This document shows positions 32,323 through 40,362 of a stretch of DNA of 64,000 nucleotides, one piece after another. The position numbers and the translations under genes are program-made. Within the stretch, counting starts at the first letter, position 1. Each line of letters starts with the position of its first letter. The notes under the pieces were generated by a model. It saw nothing but the letters and a program-made list of their open reading frames with translations. It ran no database searches and was not told the DNA's origin. The DNA comes from Anaerolineae bacterium (GTDB taxonomy: Bacteria; Chloroflexota; Anaerolineae; Aggregatilineales; Phototrophicaceae), in the NCBI GenBank assembly GCA_019912965.1, contig JAIOHM010000140.1, positions 1 to 64,000 of the forward strand, in the 5' to 3' direction.

Positions 32323-33876
32323 ATGATTAAACGATTATTGCTATTGATGATTGGATTATTCTTGACAATCTTCCCGGCGCAGGCACAAGACCAGTGCGGC
32401 GTGGTTACGGGCATCAGCTATCCGGTAGACCGGGGCGTTTTTACGCTGGCGCAGGATTTCGGTGTGGAAAGTCCCCGTCATCAGGGGCGTTACCATACCG
32501 GTGAAGATTTATTCGGTGGCCGGGATGCCAGTTTGGGACAGCCGGTGCGGGCTATCGCTGCCGGACAGGTCACCTACTCTGCCCCCAACGGTTGGGGACG
32601 GGATGGCGGCGTGGTCATCATTCAGCACACTTTTCCCGATGGCTCAATTGCCTACAGCCAGTATGGGCACATGCAGGAACTAAATGATTATCGCTTTCCG
32701 CCCCGTTATGGCTGCGTCAAACAAGGGGACATCGTTGGCGCAGTCGGTAATGCCCGCCCCGCACCCCATATCCATTTTGAAATCCGCATCAATCAGCCAG
32801 ACGTGCCGGGGCCGGGTTATTCATGGGAAGACCCCACTGTACTCGGTTGGCGACAGCCAGATCGCTTTGTCGAAAACTGGAATGCGTGGCTGCATCCCGC
32901 CCATCGTTGGCATCTCGAATTAGCGGGCGATGCCAACCTGACTGCCCCGCCTTTGGTTTTATCAGATGGCAGTACCGCCTATTTGGATGGAACACGTCTG
33001 CGCTTTGCCACGCCGGATGGTCGCGTGTTATGGCGGCTCAATCTGACGCAGCCAGCGTTGGCGATAACCGAATTTGAAAGTGCGCCGCTGCTGACGTACC
33101 CCGATGGCACAATGCAGCGCGTCAATTTCGATGGTTCACCCGGCGAATCATGGGCAACCGGAACACCCCTCGAAAGCCAGCCGATTACTGCCGGGGAGTT
33201 GCTGATTTTTCATGGGCCGGGAAATGCGTTGATCGCTTTGGGTGCTGACCGGAAAACTGTTGTTTGGCAGTTGGCTGATGTGCCGTCCATCATCCGGGCT
33301 TATGCCGCGCCAAATCTGATCGGCCTGATTACTGAAGATCACCAATTATTGAGCCTATCGCTGGATGGTCGCCTGCTGGATACAGCACAGCTTCAGGATG
33401 AAGGCAGTTTAACCGGGGCGTTAGGCGGCAATCTGCTGGCCTATACGCAGGGTGGTTTGTGGCGCATTGATGACAGTGGAACGTGGGGTGTCGCATTGGA
33501 TAACGCACCATCCGGTGGGAAGAACAGTGCCGCACTGGAAGCGCCGGATGGCACACTGTATGTATTCACAGAAGCCGAACAAAGCCTCAATGCCTATGGC
33601 GTGGATGGAACACCGCTTTGGCAGGTCGCACTGCCGGATGTGACTGGGCGGGCGGGGCTGGCTCTTTACGATAAAGTCTTGCTGCTCACCACCGACATGG
33701 GGACGATCACCGCTGTGCAGGCGGAAGGCGGGGCAGTCTGTGCCGCGACACGGTTATACGGTGATGCGCGTTCCCGACTCTGGCAGCAGTTAGGTGCGGA
33801 TGGCATTTTACGGATCGCCAGCGCAGGTTCAATCACGGGCTTCGACTGGCAGACATTTATCGGGGGGTGTGGCTAA
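32323..33876 (+). CDS. Secreted M23 metallopeptidase fused to PQQ-type beta-propeller
   Basis: The 517-residue exported protein has a signal peptide (MIKRLLLLMIGLFLTIFPAQ, cleavage near AQA). Residues 40-160 are a LytM/lysostaphin-type zinc peptidase: His58 and Asp62 in YHTGEDLF, His119 in QYGHMQ and His152/His154 in APHIHFEI, all metal or catalytic ligands present. Residues about 195-517 form a PQQ/YVTN-like propeller (TPDGRVLWRLNL, ALGADRKTVVWQLADV, AYGVDGTPLWQVALPD). It probably trims peptide cross-bridges while the propeller binds a partner. Fusion order is unusual. Its end overlaps the convergent small gene by 20 bp. Confidence 0.88.
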   Translation: MIKRLLLLMIGLFLTIFPAQAQDQCGVVTGISYPVDRGVFTLAQDFGVESPRHQGRYHTGEDLFGGRDASLGQPVRAIAAGQVTYSAPNGWGRDGGVVIIQHTFPDGSIAYSQYGHMQELNDYRFPPRYGCVKQGDIVGAVGNARPAPHIHFEIRINQPDVPGPGYSWEDPTVLGWRQPDRFVENWNAWLHPAHRWHLELAGDANLTAPPLVLSDGSTAYLDGTRLRFATPDGRVLWRLNLTQPALAITEFESAPLLTYPDGTMQRVNFDGSPGESWATGTPLESQPITAGELLIFHGPGNALIALGADRKTVVWQLADVPSIIRAYAAPNLIGLITEDHQLLSLSLDGRLLDTAQLQDEGSLTGALGGNLLAYTQGGLWRIDDSGTWGVALDNAPSGGKNSAALEAPDGTLYVFTEAEQSLNAYGVDGTPLWQVALPDVTGRAGLALYDKVLLLTTDMGTITAVQAEGGAVCAATRLYGDARSRLWQQLGADGILRIASAGSITGFDWQTFIGGCG

Positions 33877-34090
33877 AATTCCTATCACCGTACCAATCTT
33901 CACGGCGGGGCGAGAAATCGGCTATTATAGGAACATGCAGAATTGTTGCTTCAAACATCGCTTTCCACTCAGCTTTATCTAACTTCCGCCGTTTGACGAT
34001 AGCCTGTAAATGGACAATCAGCGATTCCTGATCGGTCGGTGAAAGTTGTTCCACCATTTTGACGACCGTTTCATAAGTAACTTGCGACAT
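33857..34090 (-). CDS. Small antitoxin-like protein
   Basis: The 77-residue protein reads MSQVTYETVVKMVEQLSPTD followed by ESLIVHLQAIVKRRKLDK, the amphipathic style of antitoxins and small regulators attached to PIN toxins in Chloroflexota. No toxin gene is adjacent. I chose the ATG at 34090 because AGGGAGG precedes it by 5 bases; the frame continues 11 codons upstream without an RBS. Its 3' end overlaps the peptidase gene convergently. Possibly an orphan antitoxin. Confidence 0.6.
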   Translation of the reverse strand: MSQVTYETVVKMVEQLSPTDQESLIVHLQAIVKRRKLDKAEWKAMFEATILHVPIIADFSPRREDWYGDRNFSHTPR

Positions 34091-34136
34091 GATCGCCTCC
34101 CTTCTTAATCTCATTATATCCACGCTCCATATTTTT

Positions 34137-34616
34137 TTAGCGCTTTTCCCATTCCCATAAGCCGTAAGCGATGCTGTCAGGCAGCGGGAATCCGGCCTGC
34201 GTTAAAGTCATGCCGATTTCCCTAATGTGATACCACTCATGCCCCACCAAGTAGCTGTAGAATCCGGCGGCGTGGGGTTTGGTATTTTTGATCGTCCCGG
34301 TTTCAAAGCCTTTCCGAAACAGGATTTCCATCGCCTGTGCCGACGCCTTTAACGCTGTCCGCAAGCCCTCGATTGTGAACTCGTCTTTCTTACGTGCCGG
34401 GATTTTCTCCAGCGTAGCGAACAAATCCGGCGCGGCGGCTTCCAGCCATTGCAGCCGGACGTTGTGCATATGTGCCAGCATTTGCCCGACACTGCGCCCT
34501 TTGGAGGCCGAAACCCCGCTTAAGGCTTCTTCTGGAATCGCGTCCAGCAGATAATAAAGAATGCGGTTGTGGATGTTCCAGCTTTCAACAAACTGCTCGG
34601 CTAACATATCATTCAC
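34137..34616 (-). CDS. DinB-fold protein (second, divergent)
   Basis: The 159-residue protein is a DinB/YfiT-type four-helix bundle: NIHNRILYYLLDAIPEEALS, RSVGQMLAHMHNVRLQWLEA and YLVGHEWYHIREIGMTLTQA. The three metal histidines are probably those in LAHMHN and GHEWYH. Substrate unknown. GAGG lies 4 bases before the first ATG; a second ATG three codons later is possible. It diverges from the MBL gene across a 64 bp spacer with a palindrome. Confidence 0.82.
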   Translation of the reverse strand: MNDMLAEQFVESWNIHNRILYYLLDAIPEEALSGVSASKGRSVGQMLAHMHNVRLQWLEAAAPDLFATLEKIPARKKDEFTIEGLRTALKASAQAMEILFRKGFETGTIKNTKPHAAGFYSYLVGHEWYHIREIGMTLTQAGFPLPDSIAYGLWEWEKR

Positions 34617-34622
34617 CTCACC

Positions 34623-34641
34623 CTACCTGCCAAGGTAGAAT
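34623..34641. promoter_or_regulatory. Palindrome in a divergent spacer
   Basis: CTACCT-GCCA-AGGTAG (34623-34638) is perfect and abuts a plus-strand -10-like TAGAAT (34636-34641). It may be an operator of the DinB / MBL pair; no -35 is clear. Confidence 0.35.
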
Positions 34642-34680
34642 AGTTTGAAAGTCAGTTCACCTGTATTTTTAGGTGTCGCC

Positions 34681-35241
34681 ATGAATATTGTCAATGTTGG
34701 TTACGACTCTACCAATTACTACGTGCTGGCGGATACCCGTCCGCGCCTGTTGCTAGATGTCGGTTGGCCGGGGACACTGCCCAAATTGCAACACGCCTGC
34801 AAACGTATGGGCATTAACCTCGCGGAAATTCCATATTTGCTGGCGACACATTATCACCCCGATCACGGGGGATTGGCGCAGGAAGTCAAGGGGTTGGGCA
34901 TCAAACTGTTGGTGATAGATATTCAAATCCCATTCATCCCGACGCTGGCGACCTACATGAAACCGGAAAATCATTATGTACCGGTTGAGATGGGTAATAA
35001 TGTGACCCTGACGCTGGCGGAAAGCCGGAAATTTCTGGAAACGTTAGGCATCAAAGGCGAAATCATCAGCACGCCGGGACATTCGGACGACAGCGTGAGT
35101 CTCGTTTTGGACGAGGGCGCGGCCTTCACAGGTGACCTAACACATCCAATGATGGCGGATGAAGTCAGCAAGGCGAGTTGGGGGGCAGTCCGTGCGATAG
35201 GCGCAAAACTGATTTACCCCGGTCACGGCCCAGTGTGGTAA
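34681..35241 (+). CDS. MBL-fold metallo-hydrolase
   Basis: The 186-residue protein has the metallo-beta-lactamase core: RLLLDVGWPGTLPKLQHACK, zinc site THYHPDHGG (HxHxDH), IISTPGHSDDSVSLVLDEGA with its His, FTGDLTH with a bridging Asp and a final YPGHGPVW. It hydrolyses thioesters, lactones or phosphodiesters; the substrate is unclear. The ATG at 34681 has AGGTG 7 bases upstream; an earlier start at 34645 lacks an RBS. Followed by a long noncoding stretch. Confidence 0.88.
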   Translation: MNIVNVGYDSTNYYVLADTRPRLLLDVGWPGTLPKLQHACKRMGINLAEIPYLLATHYHPDHGGLAQEVKGLGIKLLVIDIQIPFIPTLATYMKPENHYVPVEMGNNVTLTLAESRKFLETLGIKGEIISTPGHSDDSVSLVLDEGAAFTGDLTHPMMADEVSKASWGAVRAIGAKLIYPGHGPVW

Positions 35242-35433
35242 AGCACAGCCTTCTGTTCTCCTGCGCAATTCAAACCGTTTTACAATTGACAGATACGAAC
35301 TCTTGTGCTATTCTGGAATAATCGCTGGGAATGCTTCGCGTCTGAGCGCAGCCTCCCGCTTGCGGGATGGCGGTTAAAAATGTCCAAAAGCGTTCCGCAA
35401 TCGCAATCGCCGCAAATCTCGCAAACCTTTCCC
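35242..35433. other. Noncoding spacer, left part
   Basis: No gene is supported. The sequence contains CGCAATCGC and CGCAAATCTCGCAAACC words and an AT-rich start. It leads into the long repeat at 35434. Confidence 0.4.
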
Positions 35434-35692
35434 GCATTTTTCTGGCAACTGATAACTGGCAACTGGTAACTATTGACTGACATTGACGACATTGCCCCTC
35501 AACCAATTATCATTTGCGCGCAAACCCATTCCGCAATCACCGCAAACTTCGCAATGTCTTTTACCAATAACTAAAAACTAAAAACCAATAACCCTGTTGG
35601 CGGCGAAACCCATTCCGCCATCGCCGCCGCCGCCGCCATCGCCGCCACTCCTTGCTGAGGATGGGATGTATTTTCTGGAAACTGGTAACTGA
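35434..35692 (+). repeat. Left copy of a ~260 bp inverted repeat
   Basis: This block matches, in reverse complement, 43541-43807. In order it holds a GCATTTTTCTGGCAACTG start, tandem heptamers (AACTGATAACTGGCAACTGG), TATTGACTGACATTGACG, a CGCAAACTTCGCAATGTC segment, CCAATAACTAAAAAC words, GGCGGCGAAACCCATTCCGC, a GCC/ATC trinucleotide tract and CTCCTTGCTGAGGATGGGAT. The copies differ by small indels. The rest of the 640 bp spacer (to 35881) continues with related heptamers near 35835-35872. Confidence 0.8.
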
Positions 35693-35881
35693 TGACGACA
35701 CTCCCGCCCCAAAGATTCACAAAATCCATGTGCGAATCTGACGAATCTTGCGAAATTTGCGAATCAGTTGCGCGCAAACTGTCTTGCTCCCCTCACCCTG
35801 AGGGCTTCGCAATCGCCGTAAACCCTTCCCATTTTTCACTGAAAACTGAAAATCGATAACTGACAACTATTTCCGCCGCCA

Positions 35882-36634
35882 TCACCCAACATCCCATATG
35901 GTTCTGGTAACGCCCATGAATGCGGCCTGATTGTCTGCCAGATATTGCAGGTCGGCAAGGTAAATAGGGATATGGTCGAGGTTAGCGTTGTGCCTTTGCA
36001 TGTAGGCCACCAGCGATTCCAGCCGTTGGACAACCATTGGAATGAGCCGTTCACGATCTTGCAAGCCGTAAGCATCACAGAATAACTTGAGCCGTGACAA
36101 CCTGTCGGGTATCGGATTCCAGCCGGTAGCGCGGCAGTGATCGTCATTCGCCAGCGGAACAAAACGATAAACCGCATAGGCAATATCCCACAAACGCGAA
36201 CCCGGCGCAGCGGTATCGAAATCAATAATGCCGACGATGTGTTCATCCCTAAAGACCAGATTGTAGGGCGCGAAATCGTTATGACAGATCACCTCATACG
36301 GCGTGGGAGTCTGTAGTTGAAATTGTGCAGACGGCGGTATGCAGAAGTTTTGGGTTATATCATGCAGACGGCGTAAAAGTTGCGCGGCTTCGATGAGGAT
36401 GCTCTCGCTCTGCATGTAAGGTTTCAGCGGATAATTACCAACTTCACCTTCCACAAATGACAGCCGTTCCTTCGCCCCTTCCTGCCCTAAAAACACGGGG
36501 GATTGGGTGAATCCGGCAGCGGTCAGATAGCGCAGAAGTTGATGCACAAAAGGCGACCATGCCCCAGTATTCCGCAGAACGGAATTGCCTTGTTTGATGA
36601 CCTGATTGCTGTTGCCACCCGACAAAATTTCCAT
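35882..36634 (-). CDS. APH-family phosphotransferase
   Basis: The 250-residue protein has the aminoglycoside-phosphotransferase/choline-kinase core: the catalytic loop ICHNDFAPYNLVF (HxDxxxxN) and the metal-binding IIDFDTAAPG, followed by the C-terminal helical lobe. The N-terminal lobe is short (MEILSGGNSNQVIKQGNSVL at the start), with a possible ATP-binding Arg/Lys in VIKQG or VLRN. Substrates of this fold range from aminoglycosides to homoserine and small alcohols; none can be assigned. Start at 36634 rather than 36700, which would add an unrelated segment. Confidence 0.82.
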   Translation of the reverse strand: MEILSGGNSNQVIKQGNSVLRNTGAWSPFVHQLLRYLTAAGFTQSPVFLGQEGAKERLSFVEGEVGNYPLKPYMQSESILIEAAQLLRRLHDITQNFCIPPSAQFQLQTPTPYEVICHNDFAPYNLVFRDEHIVGIIDFDTAAPGSRLWDIAYAVYRFVPLANDDHCRATGWNPIPDRLSRLKLFCDAYGLQDRERLIPMVVQRLESLVAYMQRHNANLDHIPIYLADLQYLADNQAAFMGVTRTIWDVG

Positions 36635-36785
36635 AGTTAAACTCGTGAATGAGTGAGATGACGCTCCATCATACCTGATAAAAAAGTTGAAAAAAATCAC
36701 CCCAATAGGAAATATGGATGCACAACCATAGCAAACATACCCCCTATAATGCAGGCAGAAGGCTATGCAATAGGAGGATTAAGAG

Positions 36786-38171
36786 TTGTTGAAGCGACAG
36801 TTTGCATTATTGGCGAGCGTACTGGTGGTGCTGTTTGGGGCGGCGGGCTGCCTGGATTTGTTCAGTGTACCCGGCATCGCGCTTTCACCGGATGGGAATC
36901 AGATGGTATTCCTCAGTGGTCTGGGCAGCATTATCACAATGGGAGAGGGCGCTGGGCAAACACGGTTTGATCTGGTCAGCACAAACTTGAGCGATAGCTC
37001 AACCACCACGATTTTCGCCAGCGACGACGAAACGCTCGTGACCGCCTTTGCCGTGAATCCGACTAATGGCGATGTGGCTTTCACGACCGCTGCCAAAAGC
37101 GGTGCGACAACTATTCAGCTTTACAGCGGGGGCAGCACCCGTGAGTTAGTCAGCGCGGCCAGCTTCAGTGAGTTGGGCATTGGTACGATGATGGCTTATT
37201 CGCCGGATGGCAGCAAACTTGCCCTGACGATGCTGATTTTACCGCCAGAGGTCGCGCAAAATGCCTTGAGTGGTGGCGATGATAAACTGACCCCCGAACA
37301 GGCCAAAGCCATCGGTTTCGTGGCTTATTTAGTGGATGCCAATGCAGGAACGGTGACGCCCATCAGCAACCTCACCAGCGAACGCGCCAATACCGTCGCA
37401 TGGAATCCGTCTGGCACAAAGATCGCCTACAATGCATGGGTGGATAGCAACGGCGATGGCCTGATTTCGACCTTGCCAGATTTCCGGGGCATCCAAAGCG
37501 GGCAGGTGGGCGATGGCAGCCAAATCGTTATTTATGATGTGGGCAGCGGCAGCAGCACCGTTATCAGCGAGGCAGGTCTGAACTTCTCGCAGATATTCCT
37601 GAGCGACGATAAGCTGGCGTTCGCATCGCTGGATTTCACCCGGGTGATGCGCGGCGGCGGTTCTGGCCTGAATATTTATGATCTCGCCAGCGGCAGCACC
37701 AACACCATTCCGGGAATGATGGGGGGCGTCTTTGGGCTTTCGCCCTCGCCGGATGGCAGCCAGATCGCGTGGCTGCAATCAACGGGTGACCCCGATGGAG
37801 AAAGCACCAATGCCTTGTATGTTTCCGGCCCGGACTTCAGCAATCCGCGTGCCGTCACTACCTTTAGCGAAGAAATCCCCCTGCCTGACCGCCCGGTATG
37901 GACAGTCGACGGCAGTGCAGTGCTGATTTCGGTTTCAAATGTCTTGGCACAACTACCACAGCAGATTTCAGCCTCGTTCAGCAGCGCCACAGGTGAAACC
38001 GTCGTTGAAACTGAGGGTGGCATTGCGCCGCAGGTTTTACGCATTGACATCGCCAGTGGGAAAATTGCTGTTGTTTACACGGGGACGATAGTGAATAGCA
38101 GCTTCTTCGCTGGGATCATGGGAATGGTCACCAGCGGCTCACTCGATCAGATGTTTAGCGAACCACAGTAG
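36786..38171 (+). CDS. Lipoprotein with TolB/WD40-like beta-propeller
   Basis: The 461-residue protein has a lipoprotein signal (FALLASVLVVLFGAAGC, lipidation at Cys22). The body is a six-bladed-type propeller with WD40-like/TolB repeats such as ALSPDGNQMVFLSG, AYSPDGSKLALTM, AWNPSGTKIAYNAW and SPSPDGSQIAWLQS. It would be tethered outside the membrane as a scaffold or sensor. The TTG at 36786 is the best start because AGGAGG is 8 bases upstream. A TATAAT at 36745-36750 may be its -10. A bidirectional terminator follows. Confidence 0.85.
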   Translation: MLKRQFALLASVLVVLFGAAGCLDLFSVPGIALSPDGNQMVFLSGLGSIITMGEGAGQTRFDLVSTNLSDSSTTTIFASDDETLVTAFAVNPTNGDVAFTTAAKSGATTIQLYSGGSTRELVSAASFSELGIGTMMAYSPDGSKLALTMLILPPEVAQNALSGGDDKLTPEQAKAIGFVAYLVDANAGTVTPISNLTSERANTVAWNPSGTKIAYNAWVDSNGDGLISTLPDFRGIQSGQVGDGSQIVIYDVGSGSSTVISEAGLNFSQIFLSDDKLAFASLDFTRVMRGGGSGLNIYDLASGSTNTIPGMMGGVFGLSPSPDGSQIAWLQSTGDPDGESTNALYVSGPDFSNPRAVTTFSEEIPLPDRPVWTVDGSAVLISVSNVLAQLPQQISASFSSATGETVVETEGGIAPQVLRIDIASGKIAVVYTGTIVNSSFFAGIMGMVTSGSLDQMFSEPQ

Positions 38172-38197
38172 CCGTAACAAGGTTTCGATCTCAATAA

Positions 38198-38225
38198 ATT
38201 GGGGCGGCTGGTTAGTCGCCCCAAT
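38198..38225. terminator. Bidirectional terminator between convergent genes
   Basis: ATTGGGGCG (38198-38206) pairs perfectly with CGCCCCAAT (38217-38225). It serves the lipoprotein gene and, on the minus strand, the aminotransferase gene ending at 38234 only if transcription passes its stop. Confidence 0.65.
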
Positions 38226-38233
38226 GGGTTTAT

Positions 38234-39577
38234 TTAGAGGAGGTCGTATTCCTGCTCAACTTGTGTGAGCGTGCGGTCGAAGATTTCCAAACCCTGCTGT
38301 ACCGTATCGCGGTCAATCATGAGGGCGGGGCAGAACCGCAGGGAACTTTCGCCACAGCCGAGGATGAGCAGACCATTTTCTATGGCAGCTTTCTCAACAC
38401 GGTTGCGAAGGTCTTTGGCGGGCGTACGGGCTTCATCCAGCACCAGTTCCGCGCCAATCATCAGGCCGCGTCCATCGATGCGCCCGTGTTTGAGAGTAGG
38501 ATGATGCGTCCGCATTTCTTCCAATGCTTCGCTGATATACTCACCCTGCTCTGCCGCGTTCGCCATCAAACCTGTTTCGATCAATTCCAAAGTTGCCAAC
38601 GCCGCCGCGCAGGAAACCGGATTACCGCCGAAGGTTGAGCCGTGCGCGCCCGGAGGCCAACTCATAACATGCTGGCGGGCGATCACCGCGCCGAGCGGCA
38701 TTCCGCTGGCAAGCCCTTTGGCCGAACACACCACATCCGGCTCAATGCCAAAATGCTCAATCGCCCACCATTTGCCCGTGCGTCCGATGCCGGATTGAAT
38801 TTCATCAACCACCATCAGGATGCCATGCTTGGTGCAAACATCGCGGATTTCCTGCATGAAGCGTTGGTCGGGAACAATGTACCCACCTTCACCTTGAATC
38901 GGTTCGAGGAAAATCGCGGCTACACTGTCCGGCGGAACATCCCGTTTGAACAGCACATCGGTGATGTAATCTACACAAGTGCAGTGCGCGCGGCAGTCTT
39001 CTTCGCGGCGACCATGCATACAGCGGTAGGGATTGTTATAGGGGACATGATGGATACCGGGCAGCAGCGGGAAAAAGCCATCACGCTGGATGACTTTGCT
39101 GGCCGTCAAGGACAGTGAACCCAACGTGCGCCCGTGAAATGCGCCGTAGAAAGCGATGATGTGCTTGCGCCCGGTGTACCAGCGGGAAACCTTGATCGCG
39201 CCTTCAACGGCTTCCGTGCCGGAGTTGGTCAGGAAGACGCGGGCGGGTTCATCAAATGGGGCGATTTCTGCCAGTCGTTCGGCTACTTTCACCTGAACAT
39301 CGTAGTAATAATCGGTACCCGCGATATGAACGAATTTTTTAGCCTGTTCGATGATGGCTTCCACAACTTTGGGGTGAGAATGCCCCGTAGCGGTGACGGC
39401 GATGCCCGCCGCGAAATCAACATATTCATTTCCATCCACATCCCAAACGTGTGCGCCTTCACCGCGTTCGATCACAAAGGGATAACGCGGGGTTAGCGAA
39501 CCGGACATGATCGACGAGTCGCGGTCAATGATCGCCTGCGACTTGGGGCCGGGACGGGTGGTGGTATTTATCGCCAT
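38234..39577 (-). CDS. Class III PLP-dependent aminotransferase (acetylornithine/GABA family)
   Basis: The 447-residue protein has VWDVDGNEYVDFAAGIAVTA, FLTNSGTEAVEGAIKVSRWY, AFYGAFHGRTLGSLSLTASK, the Asp of VVDEIQSGIGRTG that holds the PLP nitrogen and the Schiff-base Lys in VVCSAKGLASGMPLGA. It belongs to the group of omega-aminotransferases that act on acetylornithine, 4-aminobutyrate or lysine-type amino donors with 2-oxoglutarate. A Cys-rich insert (NPYRCMHGRREEDCRAHCTC) is present. The ATG at 39577 has GGAG 9 bases upstream; the longer frame has no RBS. Confidence 0.9.
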   Translation of the reverse strand: MAINTTTRPGPKSQAIIDRDSSIMSGSLTPRYPFVIERGEGAHVWDVDGNEYVDFAAGIAVTATGHSHPKVVEAIIEQAKKFVHIAGTDYYYDVQVKVAERLAEIAPFDEPARVFLTNSGTEAVEGAIKVSRWYTGRKHIIAFYGAFHGRTLGSLSLTASKVIQRDGFFPLLPGIHHVPYNNPYRCMHGRREEDCRAHCTCVDYITDVLFKRDVPPDSVAAIFLEPIQGEGGYIVPDQRFMQEIRDVCTKHGILMVVDEIQSGIGRTGKWWAIEHFGIEPDVVCSAKGLASGMPLGAVIARQHVMSWPPGAHGSTFGGNPVSCAAALATLELIETGLMANAAEQGEYISEALEEMRTHHPTLKHGRIDGRGLMIGAELVLDEARTPAKDLRNRVEKAAIENGLLILGCGESSLRFCPALMIDRDTVQQGLEIFDRTLTQVEQEYDLL

Positions 39578-39734
39578 AAGTGTTGCTCCGAGTTGGTCAA
39601 ATTGTTGAAAAGCATTTGTGGCATACGCACAAAGCGGTTTCCTCAGTATACCGTCCGGTGATAGGCGCTGACAAGACAGGGAGCAGTCCACTAAATCATG
39701 TTACAATTCAAGAAATATCGGAGGCGCAAACCGG

Positions 39735-40289
39735 ATGGCAATCGAGCGACAGTTGGTAACGGTAGCTGAATATGAAGTGTTCCTCGCGCGGCCTGAAAAT
39801 GCAGATCGCCTTTTTGAACTTATTGATGGGGAGATTGTGGAAAAAATGGTCACATGGGAACATGGCATTGTAGCTGGCAATATCGTCACACGTTTCAATA
39901 TGTTTCTTTACGATCATCCTATCGGTCGTGCTGGAGTAGAGGTGCGCCACCGCCCAATTGACGATAATCTAAATGATCGTCTGCCAGATGTTGGGGTCGT
40001 GCTGGACATCAATAAGCCGATGGTGCGGGAAGGTGCGGTATTGTTCATGCCCGATCTCGCGGTTGAAATTCAATCCCCGCGCGACAGTATGAAAGCCATG
40101 TTGCAAAAAGCTGAATTTTATCTGGCAAATGGGGCGAAAATCGTCTGGTTGGTTTATATTGCTAAACGGCTTGTGGAAGTCTTGACCGATGATGATCGTC
40201 TGCTGCTGAATGAAAATGATGTGCTGGATGGTGGCGAGGTTTTGCCGGGTTTCACGCTGGCTGTTAAGGATATTTTTCGGTCATTATAA
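39735..40289 (+). CDS. Uma2 family (DUF820) putative endonuclease
   Basis: The 184-residue protein matches the family throughout: RLFELIDGEIVEKMVTWEHG, RLPDVGVVLDINKP, PDLAVEIQSPRDSMKAMLQK and AKIVWLVYIAKRLVEVLT. The acids in LPDV and VEIQSP fit the PD-(D/E)xK active site. It is only moderately similar to the copy at 7767. GGAGG lies about 12 bases before the ATG. Role unknown; a hairpin terminator follows. Confidence 0.88.
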   Translation: MAIERQLVTVAEYEVFLARPENADRLFELIDGEIVEKMVTWEHGIVAGNIVTRFNMFLYDHPIGRAGVEVRHRPIDDNLNDRLPDVGVVLDINKPMVREGAVLFMPDLAVEIQSPRDSMKAMLQKAEFYLANGAKIVWLVYIAKRLVEVLTDDDRLLLNENDVLDGGEVLPGFTLAVKDIFRSL

Positions 40290-40293
40290 ATTA

Positions 40294-40314
40294 GGGCGCA
40301 CCGTGTCGGTACGC
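40294..40314. terminator. Hairpin terminator between convergent genes
   Basis: GGGCG-C-ACCG (40294-40303) pairs with CGGT-A-CGCCC (40307-40316 region, single internal mismatch), between the Uma2 and subtilase genes. Confidence 0.55.
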
Positions 40315-40362
40315 CCCAATCCCCGTTTGAACAAGGACATCCCGCAGGACGCCCATATTCAT

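Noticed and set aside
35434..35692. CRISPR array
   Set aside because: The repeats are heptamers and trinucleotides without constant repeats, unique spacers or cas genes.
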